From the NCBI GenBank assembly GCA_002309805.1, contig DBYJ01000032.1, forward strand, positions 1 through 28,309: a stretch of DNA of 28,309 bases, written 5' to 3'. The notes under the pieces were generated by a model. The model was not told the origin of the DNA. It worked only from the letters and a program-made list of their open reading frames with translations, and did not search any database. Below, piece after piece: positions 6,993 through 14,662 of the stretch; position 1 is the first letter of the stretch; each line of letters opens with the position of its first letter. A program made the translations under genes and the position numbers. This DNA is from Bacteroidales bacterium UBA1189. Its GTDB lineage: Bacteria > Bacteroidota > Bacteroidia > Bacteroidales > Bacteroidaceae.

Positions 6993-7862
6993 TTAACCTT
7001 TATTCTTTAGTTCCTCGATACATTCCTTCAAGCTGACTGTCCAATGGGGAACCTCCACGCCATAGGTGAGCTTTATCTTTGTTTTGTCGAGCACGGAGTA
7101 CGGCGGCCGGCTCGCAGGCGTAGGATAGTCGGCCGTATGTAACGGACGGACGTTGCACCGACCGTTTATGCCCGCATAATCAAAGATGGCAAGAGTAAAA
7201 TCGTACCACGAGCAGACGCCCTCGTTCGTATAATGATAGATGCCCGGCACCCATGCCACACAATGGATAATGCGGTCGATGGCCAGAGCCAGGTCGCGGG
7301 CATAGGTAGGCGTACCTATCTGGTCGAATACGACGCCGACCGAGGGGCGTTCACGGCCCATCTTCAGCATGGTCTTCACAAAGTTATTTCCGTACATGCT
7401 GTAGAGCCACGCCGTGCGGATGATGATGGCCTGCGGATGAATGGCCAATACTGCCTTCTCGCCCTCCCACTTCGTCGATCCATAGACCGAATCGGGGCAG
7501 GGCTCATCCTCCTCTGTATAAGGGAGGAAATGATTCCCGTTGAAGACATAATCCGTCGAGATATGCACCAGACGACAGAAAACCTTCGTGGCGATACGGG
7601 CCAGAATGCCCGGAGCGAGGTGGTTGAGTTTGTCGCAAAGGGCAACATTCGACTCCGCGCCGTTCACGTTCGTGTAGGCGGCACAGTTGATGATAAGCTC
7701 CACATCGTTCGTCTTCACGAACAATTCCACAGCAGCCTCGTCGGTAATGTCGAGTTCCTCTATGTCGGTAAAAAGCCATGTGTCGCATTGCTTTGATTGA
7801 GAGGCTATCCTGCGCAGCTCGCTACCTAATTGTCCGTTGGCACCTGTTACCAATATATTCAT
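6993..7862 (-). CDS. rfbD: dTDP-4-dehydrorhamnose reductase
   Basis: Catalyses the final NAD(P)H-dependent reduction to dTDP-L-rhamnose, a surface-polysaccharide precursor. It is a short-chain dehydrogenase-type Rossmann protein of 289 residues. The nucleotide-binding GANGQLGSE is at residues 7-15, followed by a Thr before the catalytic YGSTK tetrad segment near residue 128, and LIINCAAYTNVNGAE, a signature of the family. No rfbA, rfbB or rfbC genes are nearby, so the other steps must be encoded elsewhere. It follows the DUF4924 gene by only 3 bases and precedes prfC by 20. Confidence 0.94.
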   Translation of the reverse strand: MNILVTGANGQLGSELRRIASQSKQCDTWLFTDIEELDITDEAAVELFVKTNDVELIINCAAYTNVNGAESNVALCDKLNHLAPGILARIATKVFCRLVHISTDYVFNGNHFLPYTEEDEPCPDSVYGSTKWEGEKAVLAIHPQAIIIRTAWLYSMYGNNFVKTMLKMGRERPSVGVVFDQIGTPTYARDLALAIDRIIHCVAWVPGIYHYTNEGVCSWYDFTLAIFDYAGINGRCNVRPLHTADYPTPASRPPYSVLDKTKIKLTYGVEVPHWTVSLKECIEELKNKG

Positions 7863-7865
7863 AAG

Positions 7866-8411
7866 TTACTCAAATTTCAGTTCTCCTGCGTTGTCTTTCT
7901 GATAATAGTCGCTCAGCATTCCAAGGAAGGTGCTGATGTCCTGCATGGCTCCTAAGGTTTCCTTGCTCAGGGGCTTGTGTTGCAGTTTCAGCATCCATAC
8001 GCCATAGAGCGCATCGAAACAGTTCTCTATCTCCGTCTCGTCCTGCGTCCCACTTTTGGCACGAAGCTCCACGATGGCGGGCAACACTTTGTAATATGCC
8101 GCCTGATAGTAGGGAAACTTGGTGGAGTGCATCAGCCGGGCGTGAAGGTCATTCAGCTGTATGATGACGTTTTTGTTGATTTGCAGATGTCCCTCCTTCT
8201 CTACGCCCTCGTGCCGCATCATCTCCAACAGATTTTCGTACCACTCCACCAACTCAGCCCGCTGGGTGTCGTCCAGATGGTATTGGCTGACCACCCGTTC
8301 CGTCAGGGCATCGATATCCAGCCTGTTGGCACGCAGCAAATCCTCCACCTGCCACATGTAGAGCAGGTATTCGGCTATATTCGTCTTCCTCAGGTTACGA
8401 GCTACGAACAT
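7866..8411 (-). CDS. DUF4924 family protein
   Basis: A 181-residue all-helical cytosolic protein with no signal peptide or membrane segment. The start MFVARNLRKTNIAEYLLYMW and its place immediately before rfbD and prfC match the Bacteroidales DUF4924 family as I remember it. Its function is not known. The protein is rich in Leu, Glu and His and has no obvious catalytic motif. It is 37 bases after the DUF308 gene and 3 bases before rfbD, so it is probably co-transcribed with both. The family assignment rests on memory of sequence and synteny rather than a profile search. Confidence 0.8.
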   Translation of the reverse strand: MFVARNLRKTNIAEYLLYMWQVEDLLRANRLDIDALTERVVSQYHLDDTQRAELVEWYENLLEMMRHEGVEKEGHLQINKNVIIQLNDLHARLMHSTKFPYYQAAYYKVLPAIVELRAKSGTQDETEIENCFDALYGVWMLKLQHKPLSKETLGAMQDISTFLGMLSDYYQKDNAGELKFE

Positions 8412-8448
8412 CTAAATCTTTTTTTTAGCTTACAGGATATGGACATTC

Positions 8449-9033
8449 TCATTCGTCAGTCTCACTAATCTCAATGGTCTCTTTGGCAGCCTGACGGGCA
8501 AGGCGTCTTTCCTTCGAGCGATGGGCAGCAAAGATGGAGAGTGCCACGATGTCGCCCAAGGCGCTTACGATGCAGCCCAGGCCGATGAAGAGGAGCGGCA
8601 GAGCGGCAGCTTTCGTGGGGTTCCAGAGCGCAAAAGCGCCAAACATCAGCGCCAGCACGGGAGCGAGGAACATGGAGTTGGGAAACCGCACCTCACGATG
8701 GATGTTAATCATCGCAACGAGTTGCCAAACGGAGACAAGAATAAGCATACCCCCCATAACGTACATGAAGAAACGGAGGAAGCTGCCTGAGGCAACGAGG
8801 AGTACGAGGCCGAACAGCACGCCCCCTACGGCAAGCAGGGGGAAGGGTCCTGTAGGCTTGTTGTGGCTCTTGCGCAGCATATAATTAATAAAGGTCACAA
8901 GGCCGACGATGAAGAAGATCGCGCCGGTAAGGATAACAATCCATTGGGTTGTCCGCTCACGGCAGGCGACGAGCAGAATGCCGACGACCAGGAGGCAGAT
9001 GGCGCGGAGAATGGGGGAAAGAAGTACTTTCAT
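8449..9033 (-). CDS. DUF308/HdeD-like inner-membrane protein
   Basis: A 194-residue membrane protein with about six hydrophobic helices (roughly residues 4-24, 29-51, 65-82, 86-108, 121-137 and 143-165). It ends in a short positively charged then acidic cytoplasmic tail (HRSKERRLARQ, then ETIEISETDE). The repeated Gly-rich helices with short loops resemble DUF308 proteins, the group that includes acid-stress HdeD, but the match is by general pattern only. It lies between the deoxynucleoside kinases and the DUF4924 gene on the same strand. No substrate or enzymatic residue can be named. An alternative is another small multi-helix family of unknown function. Confidence 0.8.
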   Translation of the reverse strand: MKVLLSPILRAICLLVVGILLVACRERTTQWIVILTGAIFFIVGLVTFINYMLRKSHNKPTGPFPLLAVGGVLFGLVLLVASGSFLRFFMYVMGGMLILVSVWQLVAMINIHREVRFPNSMFLAPVLALMFGAFALWNPTKAAALPLLFIGLGCIVSALGDIVALSIFAAHRSKERRLARQAAKETIEISETDE

Positions 9034-9085
9034 TGTTAATATGGTTTATTGTTTTTACGTTTCAAGTATAACGATTAAGCTTTTG

Positions 9086-9718
9086 TCAGACGCTATCGGA
9101 ATTATCAGCGAACAAGCCGAAGAGTTCGGCATCAATCTGGTCGGTAATGGACTGGAAGTCGCGCGGATTGTTCTGGAAGTCGAGGTTGTCGCCGTCCACC
9201 ACCAGCAGGCGTCCCTCGTAGCTGCCAATCCAGTTTTCGTAGCGCTCGTTCAGGCCGTTGAGGTAGTCGATGCGGATGCCCTGCTCATACTCACGTCCGC
9301 GCTTCTGGATTTGCGCGATAAGGTGCGGGATGCTGGCGCGGATGTAGATAAGGAGGTCGGGCTTGCCCACGAGGCTCATCATCAGGTCGAACAGCTCGCT
9401 ATAGTTCGCAAAGTCGCGGTCGCTCATCAAGCCCATGTCGTGGAGGTTGGGCGCGAAGATGCGGGCGTCCTCGAAGATGGTGCGGTCCTGCACGATGGTA
9501 TCCTTGCAACGCGATATCTCCACCACATCCTGAAAGCGCTTGTTGAGGAAGTAAATCTGGAGGTTGAACGACCATCGGGCCATGTCCTCGTAATAGTCGG
9601 CCAGATAGGGATTGTTCTCGACGGACTCAAAGCGAGGCGTCCAGCCGTAACGCTTGGCAAGCATTTTGGTCAGGGTGGTCTTGCCGCAACCGATATTTCC
9701 TGCGATGGCGATGTGCAT
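9086..9718 (-). CDS. Deoxynucleoside kinase (copy 1)
   Basis: Phosphorylates a deoxynucleoside at the 5' position for nucleotide salvage. The 210-residue protein has the P-loop GNIGCGKTT (residues 7-15), the DRT variant of the DRS motif in VQDRTIFE near residue 78, and the arginine-rich lid QKRGREYE near residue 150. It is a close paralogue of the next gene upstream (9740-10414), sharing the start MHIAIAGNIG and most motifs. The pair may divide substrates, for example purine versus pyrimidine deoxynucleosides, but specificity cannot be read here. Only 21 bases, largely a 7-bp repeat, separate the two genes. Confidence 0.93.
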   Translation of the reverse strand: MHIAIAGNIGCGKTTLTKMLAKRYGWTPRFESVENNPYLADYYEDMARWSFNLQIYFLNKRFQDVVEISRCKDTIVQDRTIFEDARIFAPNLHDMGLMSDRDFANYSELFDLMMSLVGKPDLLIYIRASIPHLIAQIQKRGREYEQGIRIDYLNGLNERYENWIGSYEGRLLVVDGDNLDFQNNPRDFQSITDQIDAELFGLFADNSDSV

Positions 9719-9734
9719 GATAAAAGGAGGTATT

Positions 9735-9758
9735 TAGGATTAGGGATTAGGGATTGGA
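9735..9758. repeat. 7-bp tandem repeat (GGATTAG) at the kinase junction
   Basis: The plus strand reads TTAGGATTAGGGATTAGGGA then TTGG, about three copies of GGATTAG with a 7-bp period. It spans the stop codon of the second deoxynucleoside kinase gene (9742-9740 on minus), so the last residues of that protein (PIPNP) and its stop come from the repeat. Related 7-bp repeats occur at 19773-19876 and 23951-23988. Confidence 0.8.
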
Positions 9759-10414
9759 ACATTTATCTGCCAGTCTGACGTCTGGCTGTCAGAAGTCTCA
9801 GGGAACAGTCCGTACAATTGCGCGTTGATTTTATCGACGATGGAGGCGAAGTCCTGCGGGCGATGCTCGTAGTCGAGGTTGTCCTTGTCGATGACCAGCA
9901 CGCGGCCCGGATACTTGTGGAAGATGAAGTCGTCGTAGCTGTCGTTGAGGTTCTTCAGGTAGTCCAGCTGCATGGTCTGCTCGTAGTCGCGTCCGCGGCG
10001 CTGGATCTGGGCCACGAGGTGGGGCACGCTGGAGCGCAGGTAAATCATCAGGTCGGGCGTGCCCACGAGCGACGTCATCAGGCGGAAGAGGTCCATGTAG
10101 GTCTGGAAGTCGCGCTCCGTCAGGTTACCCATCGCGTAGTTGTTGGCAGCGAAGATGTAGACGCCCTCGAAGATGCTGCGGTCCTGGATGACGGTCTCCG
10201 TCGAGCGACGTATGGCCAGCGCATCCTTGAAGCGTTGCGTGAGGAAGAACACCTCCAGGTTGAACGACCATCGGCGTATATCGGCGTAATAATCTTCTAA
10301 ATAAGGGTTATGGGCGACGGCCTCGAAACGCGGCGTCCACCCGAAGTGGTGCGCCAGCATGTTCGTAAGCGTCGTCTTCCCCGAACCGATATTTCCAGCT
10401 ATTGCGATGTGCAT
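9740..10414 (-). CDS. Deoxynucleoside kinase (copy 2)
   Basis: Same family and role as its downstream neighbour: a P-loop kinase for deoxynucleosides with GNIGSGKTT (residues 7-15), IQDRSIFE (DRS at 78-80) and the lid QRRGRDYE. The frame stays open upstream to 10552, but the ATG at 10414 gives the MHIAIAGNIG start shared with the paralogue, and a TATCTTTG promoter element lies just upstream inside the extension. The product is 224 residues, about 14 longer than the paralogue. The extra tail (SQTSDWQINVPIPNP) reads partly through a 7-bp repeat, so it may be a recent change. First gene of the long minus-strand run. Confidence 0.93.
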   Translation of the reverse strand: MHIAIAGNIGSGKTTLTNMLAHHFGWTPRFEAVAHNPYLEDYYADIRRWSFNLEVFFLTQRFKDALAIRRSTETVIQDRSIFEGVYIFAANNYAMGNLTERDFQTYMDLFRLMTSLVGTPDLMIYLRSSVPHLVAQIQRRGRDYEQTMQLDYLKNLNDSYDDFIFHKYPGRVLVIDKDNLDYEHRPQDFASIVDKINAQLYGLFPETSDSQTSDWQINVPIPNP

Positions 10415-10429
10415 TCTCGTAATTTTCCG

Positions 10430-10437
10430 CAAAGATA
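10430..10437 (-). promoter_or_regulatory. -7 element of the kinase operon promoter
   Basis: TATCTTTG on the minus strand is a perfect TAnnTTTG. The nearest upstream TTTG (10466-10463) is 25 bases away, longer than the usual 19-21, so the -33 element is weak or absent. Transcription from here would give a leader of about 10 nt before the ATG at 10414. Confidence 0.5.
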
Positions 10438-10630
10438 GTACAAAAAAGCGATTAAGCGAGGGCAAAGAGGAAAAAAATTTCTTTTTACCTGGCGTGAGCA
10501 TTTTAGACCGAAGGTCTGGGCGAGCGAAAAGCCGATTAACTTGACTTTTCAATATCTCTCAGAGAAAACAAAGGGACGAGAGTTGCATAACTTGCTCTGA
10601 TTTTGCAGTTTCCTCTCATTGCCGTTTTTT

Positions 10631-10740
10631 CATTGCAATGAAAACATTTTTTCATCGCGATGAAAAGAATTAACCATTGCGATGAAAAGAATTAATCATC
10701 GCGATGAAAACATCAAACCATCGCGATGAAAAAAAACTGC
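10631..10740. repeat. Five phased palindromes, 22-bp period
   Basis: CATYGCRATGAAAA starts at 10631, 10653, 10675, 10697 and 10719, each exactly 22 bp after the last. The 10-bp cores are CATTGCAATG, CATCGCGATG, CATTGCGATG, CATCGCGATG and CATCGCGATG; four of five are perfect palindromes. In copy 1 both halves change together (T at position 4, A at position 7), which keeps the symmetry. The first two copies extend to 18-bp palindromes (TTTTCAT...ATGAAAA). The array sits near the midpoint between two divergent operons, about 155 bp from the oadA-side -7 box and 195 bp from the kinase-side one. Confidence 0.92.
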
Positions 10741-10885
10741 CGTCAAAATTCCGAACAACAATTGCAGACGAAAAACCGTTCCGTCCATCAACGATTCTCC
10801 TCTTCTTTCCATGCATTATCCTGAGCGCATCCGTTCAGCAAAAAATATTTTTCCCTTTTCTCTCGCTTATTCGCATTTTTATCAT

Positions 10886-10893
10886 TACTTTTG
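10886..10893 (+). promoter_or_regulatory. -7 element upstream of the oadA-like gene
   Basis: TACTTTTG fits TAnnTTTG. No clear TTTG is found 19-21 bases upstream, so this is a partial promoter match. The leader would be about 40 nt and AT-rich. Confidence 0.4.
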
Positions 10894-10938
10894 CAGCGCT
10901 GAATATATAATAAGGTAATAACATCATATCAAAACCCA

Positions 10939-12708
10939 ATGAAAAAGGAAATTAAGTTCAGTCTGGTGTACCGCGACATGTTCCAGTCGTCAGGAAAATA
11001 CCAGCCTCGTGCCGACCAGTTGGCACGTATTGCACCAGTCATCGTCGATATGGGCTGCTTTGCCCGCGTGGAGACCAACGGAGGCGCCTTCGAGCAGGTG
11101 AACCTGCTGTACGGCGAGAACCCGAACAAGGCCGTCCGCACCTTTACCGCCCCCCTGCACAAGGCGGGCATCCAGACCCACATGCTAGACCGTGGCCTCA
11201 ACGCCCTCCGCATGAACCCCGTTCCTGCTGACGTACGCCGCCTAATGTACAAGGTGAAGAAGGCGCAGGGAACGGACATCACCCGCATCTTCTGCGGCCT
11301 GAACGACGTGCGCAACATCATCCCCAGCATCCACTACGCCAAGGAGGCGGGCATGATTCCGCAGGCCACGCTCTGCATCACCTACTCGCCCGTCCACACG
11401 GTTGAATATTACTCCGCTATCGCCGATCAGCTTATCGAAGCCGGCGCACCCGAAATCTGCCTCAAGGATATGGCAGGCATCGGACGTCCCCACTTCCTGG
11501 GCCTGCTGGTGAAGAACATCAAAGCCAAACACCCCGACATCATCATCCAGTATCACGGCCATAGCGGCCCGGGCCTCTCGATGGCAAGCATCCTGGAGGT
11601 CTGCAAGGCGGGTGCCGACATCATCGATACCGCCATCGAGCCCCTTTCGTGGGGCAAGGTGCATCCTGATGTCATCTCCGTACAGGCCATGCTGAAGGAC
11701 GCCGGTTTCCAAGTGGCAGACATCAACATGGATGCCTACATGCAGGCGCGCAAGCTGACGCAGGAGTTCATCGACGACTTCCTGGGCTACTTTATGAATC
11801 CCGGCAACAAGCTGATGAGCTCGCTGCTGCTGGGCTGCGGCCTGCCAGGTGGCATGATGGGCTCGATGATGGCCGACCTCACAGGCGTCATGCAAGCCAT
11901 CAACATGAACCGCAAGAACAAGGGCCTCGAGCCCTACTCGGAGGACCAGCTGCTCGTCAAGCTTTTCAACGAGGTGGCCTACGTGTGGCCTAAGGTGGGC
12001 TATCCCCCACTCGTCACCCCGTTCAGTCAATATACGAAGAACATCGCCCTAATGAACCTGCTTGCCGAATCTATGGGCAAGCCGCGCTACTCGATGATGG
12101 ACGATGCCATTTGGGGCATGATTCTGGGCAAGAGCGGTAAGCTGCCCGGCGCCGTAGCCCCCGAAATCGTCGCCCTCGCCAAAGAGCAAGGACGCGAGTT
12201 CACTACTGCCGACCCGCAGAGCTACTATCCCGACGAACTGCCCAAATTCCGCCAGATTATGAAGGACGAGGGCTGGGACGAAGGCGAGGACCAGGAGGAG
12301 CTCTTCGAACTGGCCATGCACGAGCGCCAGTACCGCGACTACCGTAGCGGCATCGCCAAGGAGCGCTTCGAGGCCGACCTGCAGAAAGCCAAGGACGAGG
12401 CTCTTGCCGGCAAGGGCATGAGCGTCGAAGACGTCCTGGCCATCAAGCACGCCAAGGCCGACCCGATGCCCGCTCCCGAGAACGGACAGGTTATCTGGGA
12501 GGTTTCCGTCGCAGGCCCCTCCACCGAGCCCGCTGTCGGCAAGCGCTACAAGGAGGGCGACCTCGTCTGCCACATCACTACGCCGTGGGGCGAGATTGCT
12601 CCCGTCCATGCTACTATCAGCGGCAAAGTAGTCGAGGTCTGCGCCAAGCAGGGCGCCACGCTCCGCAAGGGCGACCCCATTGTCTATATCGAACGCGACG
12701 CTGAATGA
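10939..12708 (+). CDS. oadA: OadA/PycB-like carboxyltransferase subunit without biotin lysine
   Basis: A 589-residue protein resembling the carboxyltransferase subunit of oxaloacetate decarboxylase or pyruvate carboxylase. The TIM-barrel HMGL-like domain (about 1-270) shows YRDMFQS in place of the usual LRDGxQS, the lysine in CLKDMAGIGRP and the metal-binding YHGHSGPG. The conserved PYC/OADA domain (about 280-490) contains PGGMMGSMMADLTG and FNEVAYVWPKVGYPPLVTPFSQY. The final 74 residues look like a lipoyl/biotinyl fold (VGKRYKEGD, then SGKVVEV and LRKGDPIVYIE). However, the turn where EAMKM should sit reads HITTPWGE (545-552), so no lysine can be biotinylated. A separate carrier protein may serve it. 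It overlaps phoH by 4 bases (ATGA). Precise reaction uncertain. Confidence 0.85.
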   Translation: MKKEIKFSLVYRDMFQSSGKYQPRADQLARIAPVIVDMGCFARVETNGGAFEQVNLLYGENPNKAVRTFTAPLHKAGIQTHMLDRGLNALRMNPVPADVRRLMYKVKKAQGTDITRIFCGLNDVRNIIPSIHYAKEAGMIPQATLCITYSPVHTVEYYSAIADQLIEAGAPEICLKDMAGIGRPHFLGLLVKNIKAKHPDIIIQYHGHSGPGLSMASILEVCKAGADIIDTAIEPLSWGKVHPDVISVQAMLKDAGFQVADINMDAYMQARKLTQEFIDDFLGYFMNPGNKLMSSLLLGCGLPGGMMGSMMADLTGVMQAINMNRKNKGLEPYSEDQLLVKLFNEVAYVWPKVGYPPLVTPFSQYTKNIALMNLLAESMGKPRYSMMDDAIWGMILGKSGKLPGAVAPEIVALAKEQGREFTTADPQSYYPDELPKFRQIMKDEGWDEGEDQEELFELAMHERQYRDYRSGIAKERFEADLQKAKDEALAGKGMSVEDVLAIKHAKADPMPAPENGQVIWEVSVAGPSTEPAVGKRYKEGDLVCHITTPWGEIAPVHATISGKVVEVCAKQGATLRKGDPIVYIERDAE

Positions 12709-13676
12709 TAGAAAAGCACATCGTCCTTGAAGATATCGACCCCGTAGTGTTCTACGGGACGGGCAACGCCCACATGCAGATGATTAAGGCGCTCTACCCG
12801 AAGCTCCGCATTATCGCCCGCGATAACGTCATCAAGGCGATGGGCGAGGAGGAGGAGCTGGAGGGCTTCGAACGCTTCATCGGTACCGTCCAGGCCCATT
12901 GCAGCAAGTACAACCGCCTGACGGACGAGGCCATCCTCGACCTCTTCAACGGCAACCGCCCCATCGTCGAGAAAGAGAACGACGTCATCGTCTTCAGCAT
13001 CAGCGGACGCCCCATCTCGCCCCGTACCGCCAACCAGCTGCGGCTCGTGAAGGAGTACGAGCAGAACGACATGGTCTTTACCGTAGGTCCTGCCGGCTCA
13101 GGCAAGACCTACACGGCCATCGCCCTTGCCGTACGGGCGTTGAAGAACAAGGAGGTGAAGAAAATCGTCCTCTGCCGCCCAGCCGTCGAGGCCGGCGAAA
13201 AGCTTGGCTTCCTCCCGGGCGACATGCGCGAAAAGATCGACCCCTACCTCCAGCCGCTCTACGACGCCCTCGAGGACATGATTCCCGCCGTCAAGCTGAA
13301 GGAGTACATGGAGCTGGGCATCATCCAGATAGCCCCGCTCGCCTTCATGCGCGGACGCACGCTCAACGACGCCATCGTCATCCTCGACGAGGCGCAGAAC
13401 ACCACCGTCCCCCAGATCAAGATGTTCCTCACCCGCCTGGGCTGGAACACGAAGATGATCATCACGGGCGACCTCACGCAGATCGACCTCCCGGCGTCGC
13501 AACGCTCAGGCCTCGCCCACGCGCTTGGCCTGCTGCGCGGCATCGAGGGCATCGGCATCGTGGAGATGACCAAGAAAGACATCATCCGCCACAAGCTCGT
13601 CACACGCATCGTGGAGGCCTACGAGCACGAACACGACGCGCCCGACCTCTTTCCTAAAGACTCACCCCAACCGTAA
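12705..13676 (+). CDS. phoH: PhoH family ATPase
   Basis: A 323-residue cytosolic P-loop ATPase of the PhoH-like family, thought to act in RNA metabolism, although its exact role is not established. An N-terminal region of about 100 residues precedes the ATPase domain. That domain carries Walker A GPAGSGKT (128-135), CRPAVEAGEKLGFLPGD (157-173), Walker B IVILDEAQN (224-232) and the sensor-like MIITGDLTQIDLP. The ATG at 12705 overlaps the oadA-like stop, implying coupled translation, although no metabolic link is evident. purC follows after 27 bases. The length agrees with Bacteroidota PhoH proteins. Confidence 0.95.
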   Translation: MIEKHIVLEDIDPVVFYGTGNAHMQMIKALYPKLRIIARDNVIKAMGEEEELEGFERFIGTVQAHCSKYNRLTDEAILDLFNGNRPIVEKENDVIVFSISGRPISPRTANQLRLVKEYEQNDMVFTVGPAGSGKTYTAIALAVRALKNKEVKKIVLCRPAVEAGEKLGFLPGDMREKIDPYLQPLYDALEDMIPAVKLKEYMELGIIQIAPLAFMRGRTLNDAIVILDEAQNTTVPQIKMFLTRLGWNTKMIITGDLTQIDLPASQRSGLAHALGLLRGIEGIGIVEMTKKDIIRHKLVTRIVEAYEHEHDAPDLFPKDSPQP

Positions 13677-13703
13677 CAACCCTTTAAGACATCCATTTTT
13701 CCT

Positions 13704-14651
13704 ATGTCCCTCACAACAACCGATTTCCACTTCCCCGGACAACAAAGCGTCTATCACGGCAAAGTCCGCGACGTATATGACATCAACAACGACCTGATGG
13801 TCATGGTTGCTACCGACCGCATCTCGGCCTTCGACGTCATCCTCCCCAAGGGCATTCCCTTCAAAGGGCAGGTGCTCAACCAGATTGCTGCCAAGTTCCT
13901 CGACGACACGGCTGACATCGTCCCTAATTGGAAACTGGCCACACCCGACCCGATGGTTACCGTCGGCCTCAAGTGCGAAGGCTTTCGCGTGGAGATGATT
14001 ATCCGCGGCTACCTCACGGGTAGCGCCTGGCGCGAATACAAGAACGGAGCCCGCACGCTTTGTGGCGTACCTCTGCCCGAGGGCATGAAGGAGAACCAGA
14101 AGTTCCCCGTACCCATCATCACCCCCACAACAAAGGCCGAGGCAGGACACGACGAAAACATCTCGCGCGAGGAAATCATCGCCCAGGGCATCGTCAGCAA
14201 GGACGACTATGAGCAGATGGAACAATACACACGCGCCCTTTTCCAACGCGGTACAGAGATTGCCGCCAAGCGCGGGCTCATCCTTGTGGACACGAAATAC
14301 GAGTTTGGCAAGCGCAACGGCAAGGTCTATCTGATTGACGAAATCCATACCCCCGATTCCTCGCGCTACTTCTATGCCGAAGGCTACGAGGAGAAATTCG
14401 CCAAGGGCGAACCCCAGCGCCAGCTTTCGAAGGAGTTCGTGCGCCAATGGCTCATCGACCGCGGTTTCATGGGACAGGCCGGACAGCAGATGCCGGAGAT
14501 GACTGACGAGTTCGTCGGAAGTGTTACCGACCGCTACATCGAGCTCTACGAGCACATCGTGGGCGAAGCATTCGTCAAAGACGAGACACCCGACCTCGCC
14601 GCCCGCATCGAAAAGAACGTCATGAATTACCTAAATCATAGGATATCCTAA
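13704..14651 (+). CDS. purC: SAICAR synthase
   Basis: Phosphoribosylaminoimidazole-succinocarboxamide synthase, which ligates aspartate to CAIR with ATP in de novo purine synthesis. The 315-residue form is longer than the E. coli enzyme (about 237) and resembles the longer Bacteroidota/yeast type. Recognisable parts are HGKVRDVYDI near the start, ATDRISAFDVILPKGIPFKG (near 35-55), IIRGYLTGSAWREY, LILVDTKYEFG and LIDEIHTPDSSRYF. The C-terminal extension QRQLSKEFVRQWL is also typical. Another purine gene, purM, lies downstream in the same run. The ATG at 13704 gives a natural N-terminus. Confidence 0.97.
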   Translation: MSLTTTDFHFPGQQSVYHGKVRDVYDINNDLMVMVATDRISAFDVILPKGIPFKGQVLNQIAAKFLDDTADIVPNWKLATPDPMVTVGLKCEGFRVEMIIRGYLTGSAWREYKNGARTLCGVPLPEGMKENQKFPVPIITPTTKAEAGHDENISREEIIAQGIVSKDDYEQMEQYTRALFQRGTEIAAKRGLILVDTKYEFGKRNGKVYLIDEIHTPDSSRYFYAEGYEEKFAKGEPQRQLSKEFVRQWLIDRGFMGQAGQQMPEMTDEFVGSVTDRYIELYEHIVGEAFVKDETPDLAARIEKNVMNYLNHRIS

Positions 14652-14662
14652 GAAAACCCTCT

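Larger units (their letters stand above)
10415..10938. other. Divergent intergenic region (524 bp)
   Basis: No gene is credible here. The region separates the leftward kinase operon from the rightward oadA-like operon. It holds a promoter element for each side (10430-10437 minus, 10886-10893 plus), a short hairpin AGACC-GAA-GGTCT at 10505-10517, and in its middle the five-unit palindrome array at 10631-10740. Composition is AT-rich throughout. Confidence 0.7.

Noticed and set aside
10505..10517. Terminator hairpin AGACC-GAA-GGTCT
   Set aside because: There is no adjacent T-tract on either strand and it sits upstream of the kinase promoter; its role is unclear.
10415..10552. 46-residue upstream extension of the second deoxynucleoside kinase
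   Set aside because: The extension covers the TATCTTTG promoter element and is absent from the paralogue, which starts at MHIAIAGNIG.
10653..10736. CRISPR array
   Set aside because: Repeats of 14 bp at 22-bp period with 8-bp variable parts are too short for CRISPR repeats and spacers, and there are no cas genes.
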